From: Bacteroidota bacterium
GTDB lineage: Bacteria; Bacteroidota; Bacteroidia; Chitinophagales; Chitinophagaceae
Reading direction: 5' to 3'
NCBI GenBank assembly: GCA_028877045.1
Contig: JAGWPQ010000260.1
Span: 1-9,654, forward strand
Length of the DNA: 9,654 bases
The notes below the pieces were generated by a model, which was not told where the DNA came from, made no database searches, and worked only from the letters and a program-made list of their open reading frames with translations. Below are positions 1 through 8,556 of this stretch, in pieces. Every line of letters starts with the position of its first letter. The stretch's first letter is position 1. Position numbers and translations under genes: made by a program.

Positions 1-49
1 GTATTATCGAAGTTGCGAGGACAATACAAACAATGAATAATTTTTTCAT
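1..49 (-). CDS. Start of an exported protein, cut by window edge
   Basis: An ATG at 49-47 on the minus strand opens a frame that stays open to the edge of the window, giving 16 residues: MKKLFIVCIVLATSII. Two lysines followed by an unbroken hydrophobic run is the start of a Sec signal peptide or lipoprotein signal. The start lies only 2 bases after the TAG stop of the upstream GH51-like gene, which is the spacing of a translationally coupled next gene in the operon. The function cannot be read from 16 residues; by context another secreted carbohydrate-active enzyme or binding protein is likely, but that is inference. It is too short to confirm as a gene except by its position and signal-like start. 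Confidence 0.7.
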   Translation of the reverse strand, partial: MKKLFIVCIVLATSII

Positions 50-51
50 GG

Positions 52-1713
52 CTATTTGTTTTCTATTAAAATATAATTTACCGAATAAGACGGAGCGCTG
101 ATCATAATCCCATTTTTGATCTTAAATTTATCGGCAGGAATATCTTCGATTTTTTCGGCGCTTACATTAATTTCTTTTCGATTAATTAAAACGTGTTGAG
201 AAAATTGATTGTTATCCTTACCTCCTGTTAATGAATAAATGTAATAATTATTTCCCTTCATGAAATTTTTGATTGTTACCTGCAGTGTTTTTTTAAAAGT
301 AGAAAAGTTAATAATAACCATTCCTACTTGTCCCGATGAAAAAGTTGAAGAATACACAATAACGCTGTCGTCATTATTTATTTTGGATGATATCATTTTA
401 TCGCCAAAATATTTTTGAAAATAATAGAGATAATAATACGCAGGACGCGGGTTCCATTTTGGCACACCGGGTTCATCGCCTTTATTAAACAAACCATGAT
501 CGTTGCCGTTTGAATAGGCATTTGCCAGATCCCAACGACAAGCCATACCATATTTATTTTTTATCATCTCACCTAATGCAATGGCGGCGTGTATGCCGGC
601 TATATAAGATGTTTGTTGTTTCGATCCTTCGGCAAAAATATTCCACTCGGTTAAGGTAACGGGTTTTAGTAAAACATTATTTTCATTGCACATTTCATTC
701 ATGTACTCCATCATGCTTTTGGTAACAGTTGTTGCTGATTGTAAAATTTCATCAGGATCCGAATTTTTTTGATACGGCGTATAATAACTATGAATGATAA
801 AAAAGTCGGCTGCATTTTTTGCGGATTTAAAGAAACCACCGTTCCAATTCTTATCAACTTCTTTATCTGATATTTTATTTTTTGGCAACTCAATAATTGT
901 TGCGCCAATATAAATTTCAGATCCTATTTCTTTTGCTGCAAATTTCATTGAATCGCTGAAAGCTTTAAATATTTTTCCATACAATAGGCCATTGGTTATT
1001 TCGGGCTGATGGTCTTTATTTTTTGTTGTATCAATCTTATAACCCGGTTGCCATGTGCCATAATCTTCGTTGCCCACTTCCCAAAATTTTGTTCGTCCAT
1101 TATCATACCGCACCCAATCTGCAGCATAATGAGCTGCAGTGGCAACAGGGTTTTCACCGGTTCCATAACGGGCATATCCTGCATTTACGCAAATGCTTCC
1201 AACGCAGTTTGTTTGTTGCAGCAACTTATAATAATTATCGATGGAAAACATCGATGGGTTGCTGTTTTTTCCTTCATAAAAATATTTACTGCTGTATTTC
1301 TGTTTGTCTCTCTCACCAGATAAAACAACATCGGGTAAATCTTTTGGGAAATTGTTTGGTGATGAATTCCAGAAAAAAACATTGCTCATATTTCCACCCG
1401 GAAAACGTAAAATATTAGGGGATAATTTTTTTATATGATTCAACAACACAGGTTCTGTAACTATTTGTCCCATCCATTGATTGGTGTTATTACCAAACAA
1501 ATATTTTGATACAGATGCGATCGTGTCGGCAACATCTATATCAACTAGTATATTAGCTTTTTCAGTCCTGATTTTTATTTTTTTTGATGGGGGAATGATT
1601 GCTTTTTTTTGCTCATTATCATTCAAAAAAAATCCCTGTGTGCTTTGAGTAAATGATATACAAGGTTGTATCAAAAGAAATATTGAAAAAAAAACGACTG
1701 AATAATTTTTCAA
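52..1713 (-). CDS. Secreted clan GH-A glycosidase, GH51-like (putative alpha-L-arabinofuranosidase)
   Basis: A 553-residue protein with a signal peptide at about residues 1-22 (lysine, then a hydrophobic run ending near SFTQ). A (beta/alpha)8 catalytic domain seems to occupy about residues 55-440. RFPGGN (103-108) followed by FFW resembles the substrate-binding strand of GH51 enzymes. WEVGNE (211-216) gives the likely acid/base Glu216, and LTEWN (354-358) the likely nucleophile Glu356; IHSYY around 307-311 fits a clan GH-A active-site strand. A C-terminal beta domain (about 440-553) follows, as in GH51. GH51 enzymes release terminal alpha-L-arabinofuranose from hemicellulose or pectin; GH39-like or another clan A family is possible, so only the clan is firm. 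The start is a TTG at 1713-1711: no ATG lies upstream in frame before a stop, and the signal peptide begins exactly there. It starts 11 bases after the GH2 gene and ends in TAG, 2 bases before the next start. Confidence 0.72.
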   Translation of the reverse strand: MKNYSVVFFSIFLLIQPCISFTQSTQGFFLNDNEQKKAIIPPSKKIKIRTEKANILVDIDVADTIASVSKYLFGNNTNQWMGQIVTEPVLLNHIKKLSPNILRFPGGNMSNVFFWNSSPNNFPKDLPDVVLSGERDKQKYSSKYFYEGKNSNPSMFSIDNYYKLLQQTNCVGSICVNAGYARYGTGENPVATAAHYAADWVRYDNGRTKFWEVGNEDYGTWQPGYKIDTTKNKDHQPEITNGLLYGKIFKAFSDSMKFAAKEIGSEIYIGATIIELPKNKISDKEVDKNWNGGFFKSAKNAADFFIIHSYYTPYQKNSDPDEILQSATTVTKSMMEYMNEMCNENNVLLKPVTLTEWNIFAEGSKQQTSYIAGIHAAIALGEMIKNKYGMACRWDLANAYSNGNDHGLFNKGDEPGVPKWNPRPAYYYLYYFQKYFGDKMISSKINNDDSVIVYSSTFSSGQVGMVIINFSTFKKTLQVTIKNFMKGNNYYIYSLTGGKDNNQFSQHVLINRKEINVSAEKIEDIPADKFKIKNGIMISAPSYSVNYILIENK

Positions 1714-1724
1714 AATATAAATAG

Positions 1725-4169
1725 TTATTTTTTTATTGAAATATTAATTGAGCTCGCTTGCAAACCTTGCGATGATGCAGTAACTATTACAGTGTTCTCT
1801 TTTTCTTTTGATCGTACAACTGCTAAACACAATCCATTAAAAGCCTTATGTCGATTGCTTTTGAAAGATTCCATACTTGTTTGCAAACCATTATCAGTAC
1901 CAACAACTTCGGCATCACCTTTTACGGAAAACCGGATTAAGTTATCTGCATCAGGAACAACATTTCCTGCAGCATCTACAACTCTGGCAGTAATAAACGA
2001 CAGATCTTTACCATTTGCTTTGATATTTTTTCTGTCAGCGATCAATTCAATTTTTGCAGGTTTTCCGGCAGTATTTATTTCTCTCGTTAAAACAGCTTTT
2101 CCGGCTTTTTTCGAAACTGCTTTCAATGTGCCTGCAACAAATGGAACTCGCCACATTACATGTAAATCGTCGCCAACTTTTTTCTTTGTACCTAATGATT
2201 TCCCATTTAAAAATAATTCAACTTCATCAGCATGATTGTAATAAGCCCATACATCAACTGTATCGCCGCTTTTCCAGTTCCAGTGCGGTAAAATATGCAG
2301 TACGGTTTTATCAGTCCACACACTTTGATACATGTAATAAACATCTTTTGGGAACCCGGCAAGATCAATAATTCCAAAGTACGAGCTGCGTGCAGGAAAA
2401 GGATAAGGTGTGGGTTCGCCAATATAATCAAAACCGGTCCAGATAAATTGTCCCGAAACATTATCTAACTTTTGAAATACTTTTATTGTTTCTTCGTGAG
2501 TTGAACCCCATGGTGCAGAAACATTATCATAAGCATTAACAGTTAAATCATCATTACAATTTTCACACGCCAAATCCCATCTTTTGGGCCAGCGGCGGAT
2601 ACTATCCGAACGTAAATGATCATAGTGTCCTCTTGTTTCCAAAGCCGAAACAGATTCTGTAACAATAAAAGGTTTATTGCCCCAAAGTTTAATAAGCTTG
2701 TCTTTATTCCATTCGCTCTGATTGTAATTGTAGCCAATTAAATCGGTAACATTTGCCTGTAATAATTTATTCCACGGATGGATTTCGTTATTGGCTGTAA
2801 CCGTTGGTCTGCTTGTATCTAAGCTTTTAACGATGGCATTTAATTCTCTGATGATTGTGGTACCCGAACTATCTTTATCGGTTCCCCATTGTTCCTGTAT
2901 TTCGTTACCGATACTCCATATAAAAACCGAAGGATGATTTCTGTCTCTTAAGATTTGATCCTGCAAATCTTTTACATGCCATTGGTCCCAATCCAAATGA
3001 TAATCGAATTTTGTTTTTTCTTTCTTCCACATATCAAATGCTTCATCCATAATAATAAATCCCATTTTATCGGCAAGCTCTAAGAGCTCCGGTGCAGGCG
3101 GATTGTGCGATGTGCGGATGGCATTGCAACCCATTCCTTTCAGCAATTCCAACTGGCGTTCCAATGCACGTTTATTTACGGCTGTTCCCAAACAACCTAA
3201 ATCATGATGGTCGCAAACACCTTTAATTTTTACATGTTTACCGTTTAATAAAAATCCTTTGTCAACATCAAATTTAAAACTGCGGATACCGAATGTTGTT
3301 TCGTAAACATCAACAACTTTTTCGCCGCTGATAATTTTTGTAATAGCTTTATATAAATACGGGTGTTTATCGCTCCACAAAACAGGGTTCTTAATTTCTG
3401 CTTTTTGTTCTGTTTCATTTTTGTTGATCGAAAGCAGGATATCTGATACAGCTTTTGCAACTTCCTTTCCATCACTGTTTAAAAAACTTGTTACAAGTTT
3501 TACATTTTTATTTTTGGTTGATCGATTGATTAAATTAGTTTTTATAACAACCGTTGCAGACGAATTTGTTACCTGCGGTGTGGTGATAAATGTGCCCCAA
3601 TGATCTACACTTATTTTTTCTTTGCTCACTAACCAAACATTTCTATAAATGCCCGAACCCGAATACCAGCGTGAGTTTGGCTGCATCGAGTTATCTACTT
3701 TAACTGCAATGACATTTTTTTCGTTGCCGAATTTTAAATACGGTGTCAATTCGTATTCGAACGAAATATAGCCATTGGGTCTTTTGCCAAGATAATACCC
3801 GTTGATCCATACTTCACTATTTCTGTACACGCCATCAAAATCAATAAAAATATTTTTTAATTGATTTGATCGAGGAAGCGAGAACGTTTTTCTGTACCAT
3901 GCCAATCCACCGCGCAATGCACCGCCGCCATTGCCTGTTGGACTTGCAGAATCGAAAGGAAATTCGATGCTCCAGTCGTGTGGAAGATTTAGCGTTCGCC
4001 AATCCGCATCATCAAACGAAATATTTTTTGCGGTTGAATCAGCGCCTAATTTAAATTTCCAATCTTTTGTAAAAAGAACTCTGCTTCTTACTTGCGTAAA
4101 AGCGGGTAACATGATCATTACAAATACAAGGAAAAAACATGTTTTTTTTAAATTAATATTCTGCGTCAT
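1725..4169 (-). CDS. Secreted GH2 beta-galactosidase-like enzyme with DUF4982 and C-terminal Ig-like domain
   Basis: An 814-residue GH2 enzyme with an uncleaved-looking basic start, then a signal peptide ending near residue 25 (LPAFTQ). The order is: sugar-binding jelly roll (about 30-185, with DWRTLNLPHDW, GGLAWYRKTF, and NSRWYSGSGIYRNVWL); Ig-like domain (about 188-297); TIM barrel (about 300-620); DUF4982 (about 625-690, around ADEVELFLNGKSLG); and a Big/C5-type domain (about 705-810). Barrel motifs are HHDLG (321-325), RTSHNPP (352-358), WSIGNE (418-423, acid/base Glu423) and FIVTES (501-506, nucleophile Glu505). SSYFGIIDLAGFPKD is typical of this GH2 subgroup. It removes terminal beta-galactose (beta-glucuronate or beta-mannose are alternatives in GH2) in the periplasm. 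Length and domains are complete. ATG start, 20 bases after the truncated fucosidase; the leader is A/T-rich without a Shine-Dalgarno motif. Confidence 0.9.
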   Translation of the reverse strand: MTQNINLKKTCFFLVFVMIMLPAFTQVRSRVLFTKDWKFKLGADSTAKNISFDDADWRTLNLPHDWSIEFPFDSASPTGNGGGALRGGLAWYRKTFSLPRSNQLKNIFIDFDGVYRNSEVWINGYYLGKRPNGYISFEYELTPYLKFGNEKNVIAVKVDNSMQPNSRWYSGSGIYRNVWLVSKEKISVDHWGTFITTPQVTNSSATVVIKTNLINRSTKNKNVKLVTSFLNSDGKEVAKAVSDILLSINKNETEQKAEIKNPVLWSDKHPYLYKAITKIISGEKVVDVYETTFGIRSFKFDVDKGFLLNGKHVKIKGVCDHHDLGCLGTAVNKRALERQLELLKGMGCNAIRTSHNPPAPELLELADKMGFIIMDEAFDMWKKEKTKFDYHLDWDQWHVKDLQDQILRDRNHPSVFIWSIGNEIQEQWGTDKDSSGTTIIRELNAIVKSLDTSRPTVTANNEIHPWNKLLQANVTDLIGYNYNQSEWNKDKLIKLWGNKPFIVTESVSALETRGHYDHLRSDSIRRWPKRWDLACENCNDDLTVNAYDNVSAPWGSTHEETIKVFQKLDNVSGQFIWTGFDYIGEPTPYPFPARSSYFGIIDLAGFPKDVYYMYQSVWTDKTVLHILPHWNWKSGDTVDVWAYYNHADEVELFLNGKSLGTKKKVGDDLHVMWRVPFVAGTLKAVSKKAGKAVLTREINTAGKPAKIELIADRKNIKANGKDLSFITARVVDAAGNVVPDADNLIRFSVKGDAEVVGTDNGLQTSMESFKSNRHKAFNGLCLAVVRSKEKENTVIVTASSQGLQASSINISIKK

Positions 4170-4189
4170 TTGAAATATTTTTAAAAGAA

Positions 4190-4528
4190 TTAAATTTTTG
4201 ACGAGTATGGTAAGTAAAAAAATCCACTATGATGTTTTGCAATACTAATAATTCCTTTCATACCGGCTTCTTTGCCAATTCGTGCCCATTGGCGATAATC
4301 AGCTTTCTCGGAGTTGAACAGTTTAATATCCTCATTCCTATAGCCCCATGACTGGTCGACATAAGTGTTTAACGAGAAATGGACAAAAGCGTAATATTCC
4401 ATTTCCTGCCAACGCGTTTGGTTTTCAGATGAAACAGGACCAAAAGGAGCAGGAGTTTTTGTCTGAGCATAGATTACAGCATTTGAAAAGATGGAAAGAA
4501 TTATTTCGAACAAAAAAAGCTTAATCAT
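4190..4528 (-). pseudogene. GH29 alpha-L-fucosidase, truncated to its N-terminal 112 codons
   Basis: The frame starts at ATG 4528 with a signal peptide (about residues 1-22, ending NAVIYAQ) and continues into the conserved opening of the GH29 barrel: ENQTRWQEMEYYAFVHFSLN (35-54), then WGYRNED, FNSEKADYRQWARIGKEAGM, and AKHH (97-100) whose histidines contact fucose in the family. The match then stops: after GFFYLPYSSKI comes TAA at 4190-4192, 20 bases before the GH2 ATG. Full GH29 enzymes are roughly 450 residues or more, and the catalytic nucleophile Asp and acid/base lie in the missing part, so it cannot be an active fucosidase. The usual HHDGF reads HHSGF here. The opening resembles the GH29 subgroup acting on alpha-1,3/1,4-linked fucose, which is only a family resemblance. 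The reading frame is undamaged up to the break, so the loss looks recent or is an assembly artefact. Spacing to GH42 is 10 bases. Confidence 0.85.
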
Positions 4529-4538
4529 AGTATTTAAC

Positions 4539-6584
4539 TTACTTTACTTCAATAAACTCTGGCTCGTAAGGTGCTATCTTGAAGTTACCCGTATAATCTT
4601 TATCGAAAAGCACACTCCTCGATTTTCCTTTTATTGGTATTTCTTTTGGTTCACCACTCACATTCAAATACAGGAAATGGTTTTTATCTATTTGTCGGGC
4701 CATTACGCCGGAAGGTACTTCGGGACCTTTTTTAATATCCAGTTCATTGATAAGTTCGTCCAGCAATGGATTAAGTGTATTGCCGGATGCCGGAAGCCCT
4801 ACATAAATTGCCCTGCCTTTACCAAATTTATTGGAAGTAATAATTGGGTAATCTTTGTCCAAACTGGTTATGCTTCCTAATATTTCAGCACCTTTTGGTT
4901 CAATCACATCAAATCGGGTTGTTTCGGATGTAATTTTTTTTCCTTTATATGAAAGTTCCAATTTCTTACCAGACAAAGATTTTCTGGATATTTCGTTAAG
5001 TGCTTCTGTTTCTTCAAAACCGGCAATCCTTATTCCAAACACATCGCTCAAACGACCAGGGTGAGTAGAAGCAAACACTTTTCCTGTTTCATCAACAACA
5101 GCAGAATTACTTGTCATGATAACAGTTGCGCCATTTTTTACAAATTCCCTGATCTTAGAAGCAGTTGCTTCGTCCATAACCGTAACGCCCGGCACGATTA
5201 ATAATTTATAATCCAAAGAACTTCTACTGATTTCAACAACCTTTGAATCCATATTGCGGTAATAAAACAAATCCCAGCATGATTGTAGTTGATTATCTTG
5301 TTGTTCGGGGAAAGAGCTGCTGGTTATTTGACTTGGAAATGAAAAGGCCAAGCCTACTTCTGCCTGTAATTTGTAAGGAAAGAATTGTTCAATTTTTTTA
5401 AATTCTGTGGCAATTTTTTTGTATTCATAATATTTTCTGTTAGGTATGCCGTCCCAATCCAACATTCCTTCTAAATATTGTTCTTCACCCGCCCACATAC
5501 TTTGCCAGGTCCATCCGCAAACCATTTGGTTGCCATACATTAATGTAGCAAAAGCAGATTTGCGGATAGAATTCGGCACGGCAGTCATCGTGGTAAATTC
5601 GCTGCACCAGAAAGGGTTGGTACTTTCAAATTGGATACGAGAGATTCCAAATGCGGCGTTCATGATGCCCCAGTTGGTGTTTAATGAGAGACCAGGATAA
5701 AAGCCACAACCCTCACGTGACATTTTGCCGGAATAAGCAATGGGTGAATAATCAAAATATTTTAAATTACTGAAATACCAGGCATTGGTGTTTGTTAGAA
5801 CATCCGGCGCATTGGTATTTACTTTTTCAATTACTTTAAAAAGAATTTCATTCACTTCATCGGAAATAAATAACCTAAAATCAAGAATTTTTTCAGGCTC
5901 GCCATTTTGTGAACCGGTTGAAGGCAATCCTATTTCTTCAAAGTCATTGATCCTTCGCGACCAACGTTGGCTTGCCCATGCTTTATTAAAATCATCAAGG
6001 CTAGTATATTTGTTTTTCAACCATTTAATAAATCTTTTTCTCACCGTTTCAGAATATGAAATAGGTCCATCTCCTGATTCATTATCAATGCCGAAGGCCA
6101 ACAAAGCAGGATGTTTTGCATAATGTTTGGAAAGTGAATCTGCATAACGAAGAGCAAATTTTTGATAATTCGGGTCGCCCACATCCTCCATGTAGCGATG
6201 ATTTGGATATTGCACATCGCCGTTTGCATCAACCACATCAATCGAAGGGAATTTTTTATGCAACCAAATTGGTGCCGGACGAATGGCGATGTCTAAAATT
6301 ACCTTTATGCCTGCCTGGTTCATCAAGTCCATTACTTTATCAAACCAACTGAAATCAAATTTCCCCTCCGAAGGCTCATAGCTGTCCCAAGCCAAATGCC
6401 CCATGCGAACCGAGGTAAATCCGGCAGCTTTCATGAACTGTATGTCGCTTTTGATTTTTTCGATATTTTTATCATCATGCGGATGATAATTGGTTCCGAC
6501 ATACAACTTCTGAGCTTTCAAGCCGAGGCTAAAAAGGAAAAATATTACAGTTAATAGTAAAAATTTTATATCATTTATTTTCAT
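4539..6584 (-). CDS. Secreted GH42 beta-galactosidase
   Basis: A 681-residue GH42 enzyme with a signal peptide of about 24 residues (KFLLLTVIFFLFSLGLKAQ). The catalytic TIM barrel covers about 28-395: NYHPHDD (32-38) and FTSVRMGHLAWDSYEPSEG are the classic first strands; AFGIDNESG (163-171) carries acid/base Glu169, and FWCSEF (325-330) carries nucleophile Glu329; GWTWQSMWAGEEQ (357-369) fits the last strand. Next comes the GATase-like trimerisation domain (about 405-600, around LLIVPGVTVMDE), then a short beta domain to the end. Such enzymes hydrolyse terminal beta-1,3/1,4/1,6-galactose from oligosaccharides. The metal-binding cysteine cluster of some thermophilic GH42 enzymes is not evident. 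ATG start, 27 bases after the SASA stop. With GH2 it makes two beta-galactosidases in the operon, suggesting different linkages or chain lengths; this is inference. Confidence 0.92.
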   Translation of the reverse strand: MKINDIKFLLLTVIFFLFSLGLKAQKLYVGTNYHPHDDKNIEKIKSDIQFMKAAGFTSVRMGHLAWDSYEPSEGKFDFSWFDKVMDLMNQAGIKVILDIAIRPAPIWLHKKFPSIDVVDANGDVQYPNHRYMEDVGDPNYQKFALRYADSLSKHYAKHPALLAFGIDNESGDGPISYSETVRKRFIKWLKNKYTSLDDFNKAWASQRWSRRINDFEEIGLPSTGSQNGEPEKILDFRLFISDEVNEILFKVIEKVNTNAPDVLTNTNAWYFSNLKYFDYSPIAYSGKMSREGCGFYPGLSLNTNWGIMNAAFGISRIQFESTNPFWCSEFTTMTAVPNSIRKSAFATLMYGNQMVCGWTWQSMWAGEEQYLEGMLDWDGIPNRKYYEYKKIATEFKKIEQFFPYKLQAEVGLAFSFPSQITSSSFPEQQDNQLQSCWDLFYYRNMDSKVVEISRSSLDYKLLIVPGVTVMDEATASKIREFVKNGATVIMTSNSAVVDETGKVFASTHPGRLSDVFGIRIAGFEETEALNEISRKSLSGKKLELSYKGKKITSETTRFDVIEPKGAEILGSITSLDKDYPIITSNKFGKGRAIYVGLPASGNTLNPLLDELINELDIKKGPEVPSGVMARQIDKNHFLYLNVSGEPKEIPIKGKSRSVLFDKDYTGNFKIAPYEPEFIEVK

Positions 6585-6611
6585 TGTATATTTTTTATCA
6601 ATGATCAGAAC

Positions 6612-8552
6612 CTATTTTTGTGTTACTTCTTTCCAGTTATCTGTTCGGAAAGGCACAACAGGCAATCCTTCAGAGTTGATCAGGTTACAAACAGGATTGT
6701 CGGCCCAGGCAAACCTAACTGCTACCGGCTCAGCAACTTTATCGGAAGAAACAACAACTTCATTTCCTTCAATTATAGCTTTTGCCCAATAAAATTGCTT
6801 GTCACTGCCTGCTATCGCAAAGCCTGTTACTTCTTTACCATCTTTGGTTGAAAGACCTGAAGCGGTATTTGTAAAACTAATGCGAATGCTATTTTCTTCT
6901 GTCCGATAACTTTTGTACATCGGGCCTGATGCGATACAGTCTTGTTTATACACCTGCTGATTGGCTATCAAAGCTAACCGGCGTCCTACTTCTTGTTTGT
7001 TCAATGGATGAATAGTTTCGGCATCACCTAAATCAATGGTGCAAGCCATGCCTGTATTCGGTTGCGACAATGTTAACATCTGGGCTTCCCTTAATTCAGC
7101 CCACTCACTTTCAGAAGGAATCGGTTTTATTCTTTTGTAATTTGCTAACTGAACATAAAAAAATGGCAGATTTCCCTGATGCCAACGCTGTCTCCAGTCG
7201 TTTATCATCATAGGAAATAACTTGCGGTAGTTATATGCTGCCGAATCATTTGCTTCTCCCTGATACCAGATGAATCCTTTGATTCCATAAGAAATAAGCG
7301 GATTAATCATCGCATTATACAATAAAGCAGGATAATAATGATAATAATGTATTTGAGGGATCGTAGTTTCAATATCTTTTTTATATAACCATTTTCCTGC
7401 CAACGAAATTTTAGAAACACCATCGGTAATATAAATATTTTCAGCAGGAGGGTTCAGTCCGCCTCCACCCCATAACATTGCAATTCTCAGGGAAATAGTA
7501 TTTCCACCACTCTTTACTATGCCGGCAGGAATAGTATAAGATTGCTTCGGATTAGCATTCCAGACCGTCTTGCAAATTTCGTTGCCGTTGAAATAAAGCG
7601 AATAGTTCATCTCGGGATGGCCGAGATTCAGTGTCAGATTTTTTCCAGCAAAAGATTCTGGCAATGCAATTGTTTTGCGCATCCATACCATTCCAACATA
7701 AGCCCCAATCCCGAAATCTTTAATCAGTTTGGGCATTTCTACTGTTTGCCAACCCGAATCATTATATTCCGGTAACGGAATAATTTTATCGCTGTTGTTT
7801 TGAGGATGATATACCATATCCCAAAAACGTATTTCATCAAGGCTATCCTTTATAAAATTATTTATAGTCAGTGTATCGTTTGCAAGTATCCTTGAGTGGG
7901 TAATTGACGATGAAAGCAGCATTTCGCGGCTCGTCCATGATTCAATGGGTGTTCCGCCCCAGGTACTTTGGATAATACCTATCGGAATATTTTGATCCTG
8001 ATATATTTTACGGGCGAAATAATAAGCAACTGCCGAGAATTCCTTCACATTCGTGGTATCGCAAACCTTCCATTTACCTGATAGAATATCTTGTTGAGGA
8101 GTTAATTTTTTGTCTTGCCCTACAACAATAAAATGTATTTGATGAAAATTGGCTTTGGCAATTTCATTTGCAGCATCCTGAGCTTGTTGCACCTGCCATT
8201 CCATATTAGATTGACCCGATGCCAACCACACATCGCCAATTAAAATATCGTCCAATTTAATTAATGTCGTTTGTGGATTTTTTGTTTCGAATATTTTTAA
8301 TTGATAAGGTCCGCCGGCTTTAAATTTTGGCAAATGCACCATCCATTTCCCGTTGGCATCTGCTACAGCAGTTGTTTTTTTATTTTTTATTACTGCTGAA
8401 ATCTTTGTTCCAGGTTTAGCATTTCCCCAAACAGGAATTTTAATATTTCGCTGTAATACCATGTGGCTGCTAAAAAATTTTGGCAGGGAAATTTGCGCCG
8501 AAACCGAAATATTCAGAATAAGAAACAATAAGACAGATAATATATTTTTCAC
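6612..8552 (-). CDS. Sialate O-acetylesterase-type (SASA/SGNH) acetylesterase with inserted beta domain
   Basis: A 646-residue exported esterase. A signal peptide (1-19, ending SVSAQ) is followed by an N-terminal beta domain (about 21-105). The SGNH catalytic core is split: block I GQSNME (113-118, nucleophile Ser115), the segment IGIIQSTWGGTPIESW (191-206), then GFIWYQGEAN (426-435) and IHPLNKQEVGRR (514-525, catalytic His515, nearby acids Asp510/Glu512). Between them, about 245-395, lies an inserted jelly-roll-like domain (VWMRKTIALP, YSLYFNGNEI) resembling GH2 sugar-binding domains, as in the long SASA enzymes of Bacteroidota. The family removes O-acetyl groups from sialic acid or from plant polysaccharides; without sialic-acid genes here, deacetylation of galactosyl/xylosyl units is more likely (inference). 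The start is GTG at 8552-8550; the signal peptide begins exactly there and the SGNH lipoprotein stop is 4 bases upstream, so the genes are probably coupled. Confidence 0.9.
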   Translation of the reverse strand: MKNILSVLLFLILNISVSAQISLPKFFSSHMVLQRNIKIPVWGNAKPGTKISAVIKNKKTTAVADANGKWMVHLPKFKAGGPYQLKIFETKNPQTTLIKLDDILIGDVWLASGQSNMEWQVQQAQDAANEIAKANFHQIHFIVVGQDKKLTPQQDILSGKWKVCDTTNVKEFSAVAYYFARKIYQDQNIPIGIIQSTWGGTPIESWTSREMLLSSSITHSRILANDTLTINNFIKDSLDEIRFWDMVYHPQNNSDKIIPLPEYNDSGWQTVEMPKLIKDFGIGAYVGMVWMRKTIALPESFAGKNLTLNLGHPEMNYSLYFNGNEICKTVWNANPKQSYTIPAGIVKSGGNTISLRIAMLWGGGGLNPPAENIYITDGVSKISLAGKWLYKKDIETTIPQIHYYHYYPALLYNAMINPLISYGIKGFIWYQGEANDSAAYNYRKLFPMMINDWRQRWHQGNLPFFYVQLANYKRIKPIPSESEWAELREAQMLTLSQPNTGMACTIDLGDAETIHPLNKQEVGRRLALIANQQVYKQDCIASGPMYKSYRTEENSIRISFTNTASGLSTKDGKEVTGFAIAGSDKQFYWAKAIIEGNEVVVSSDKVAEPVAVRFAWADNPVCNLINSEGLPVVPFRTDNWKEVTQK

Positions 8553-8556
8553 AAGT

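Noticed and set aside
1009..1418. Two long plus-strand frames opposite the GH51-like gene.
   Set aside because: They are antisense to a gene with conserved catalytic motifs and their translations show no domain; they are shadows of the real gene.
1792..2371. Plus-strand frames of 147 and 105 codons opposite the 3' end of GH2.
   Set aside because: The minus strand here encodes DUF4982 and the C-terminal domain with recognisable motifs; the plus-strand products are low-complexity and unrecognisable.
4165..4260. A frameshift rather than a deletion at the end of the fucosidase, given the T-run in the GGATTTTTTT-like codons.
   Set aside because: Reading the other frames past this point gives no GH29 sequence and the GH2 gene begins within 100 bases, so a simple frameshift cannot restore the missing region.
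4491..4880. A plus-strand frame of 129 codons spanning the GH42 end and the fucosidase start.
   Set aside because: It covers two genes on the opposite strand and has no recognisable motif.
6585..6611. A TGATCA palindrome between SASA and GH42 as a possible operator or terminator.
   Set aside because: It is only six bases, has no stem-loop with a T-run and is not repeated in the other gaps.
6990..7030. The SASA motif reads ETIHP where many relatives have an Asp two residues before the catalytic His, suggesting an inactive enzyme.
   Set aside because: The position varies within the family from memory, nearby acids Asp510 and Glu512 are present, and the Ser, Gly, Asn-block and His motifs are intact, so inactivity is not supported.
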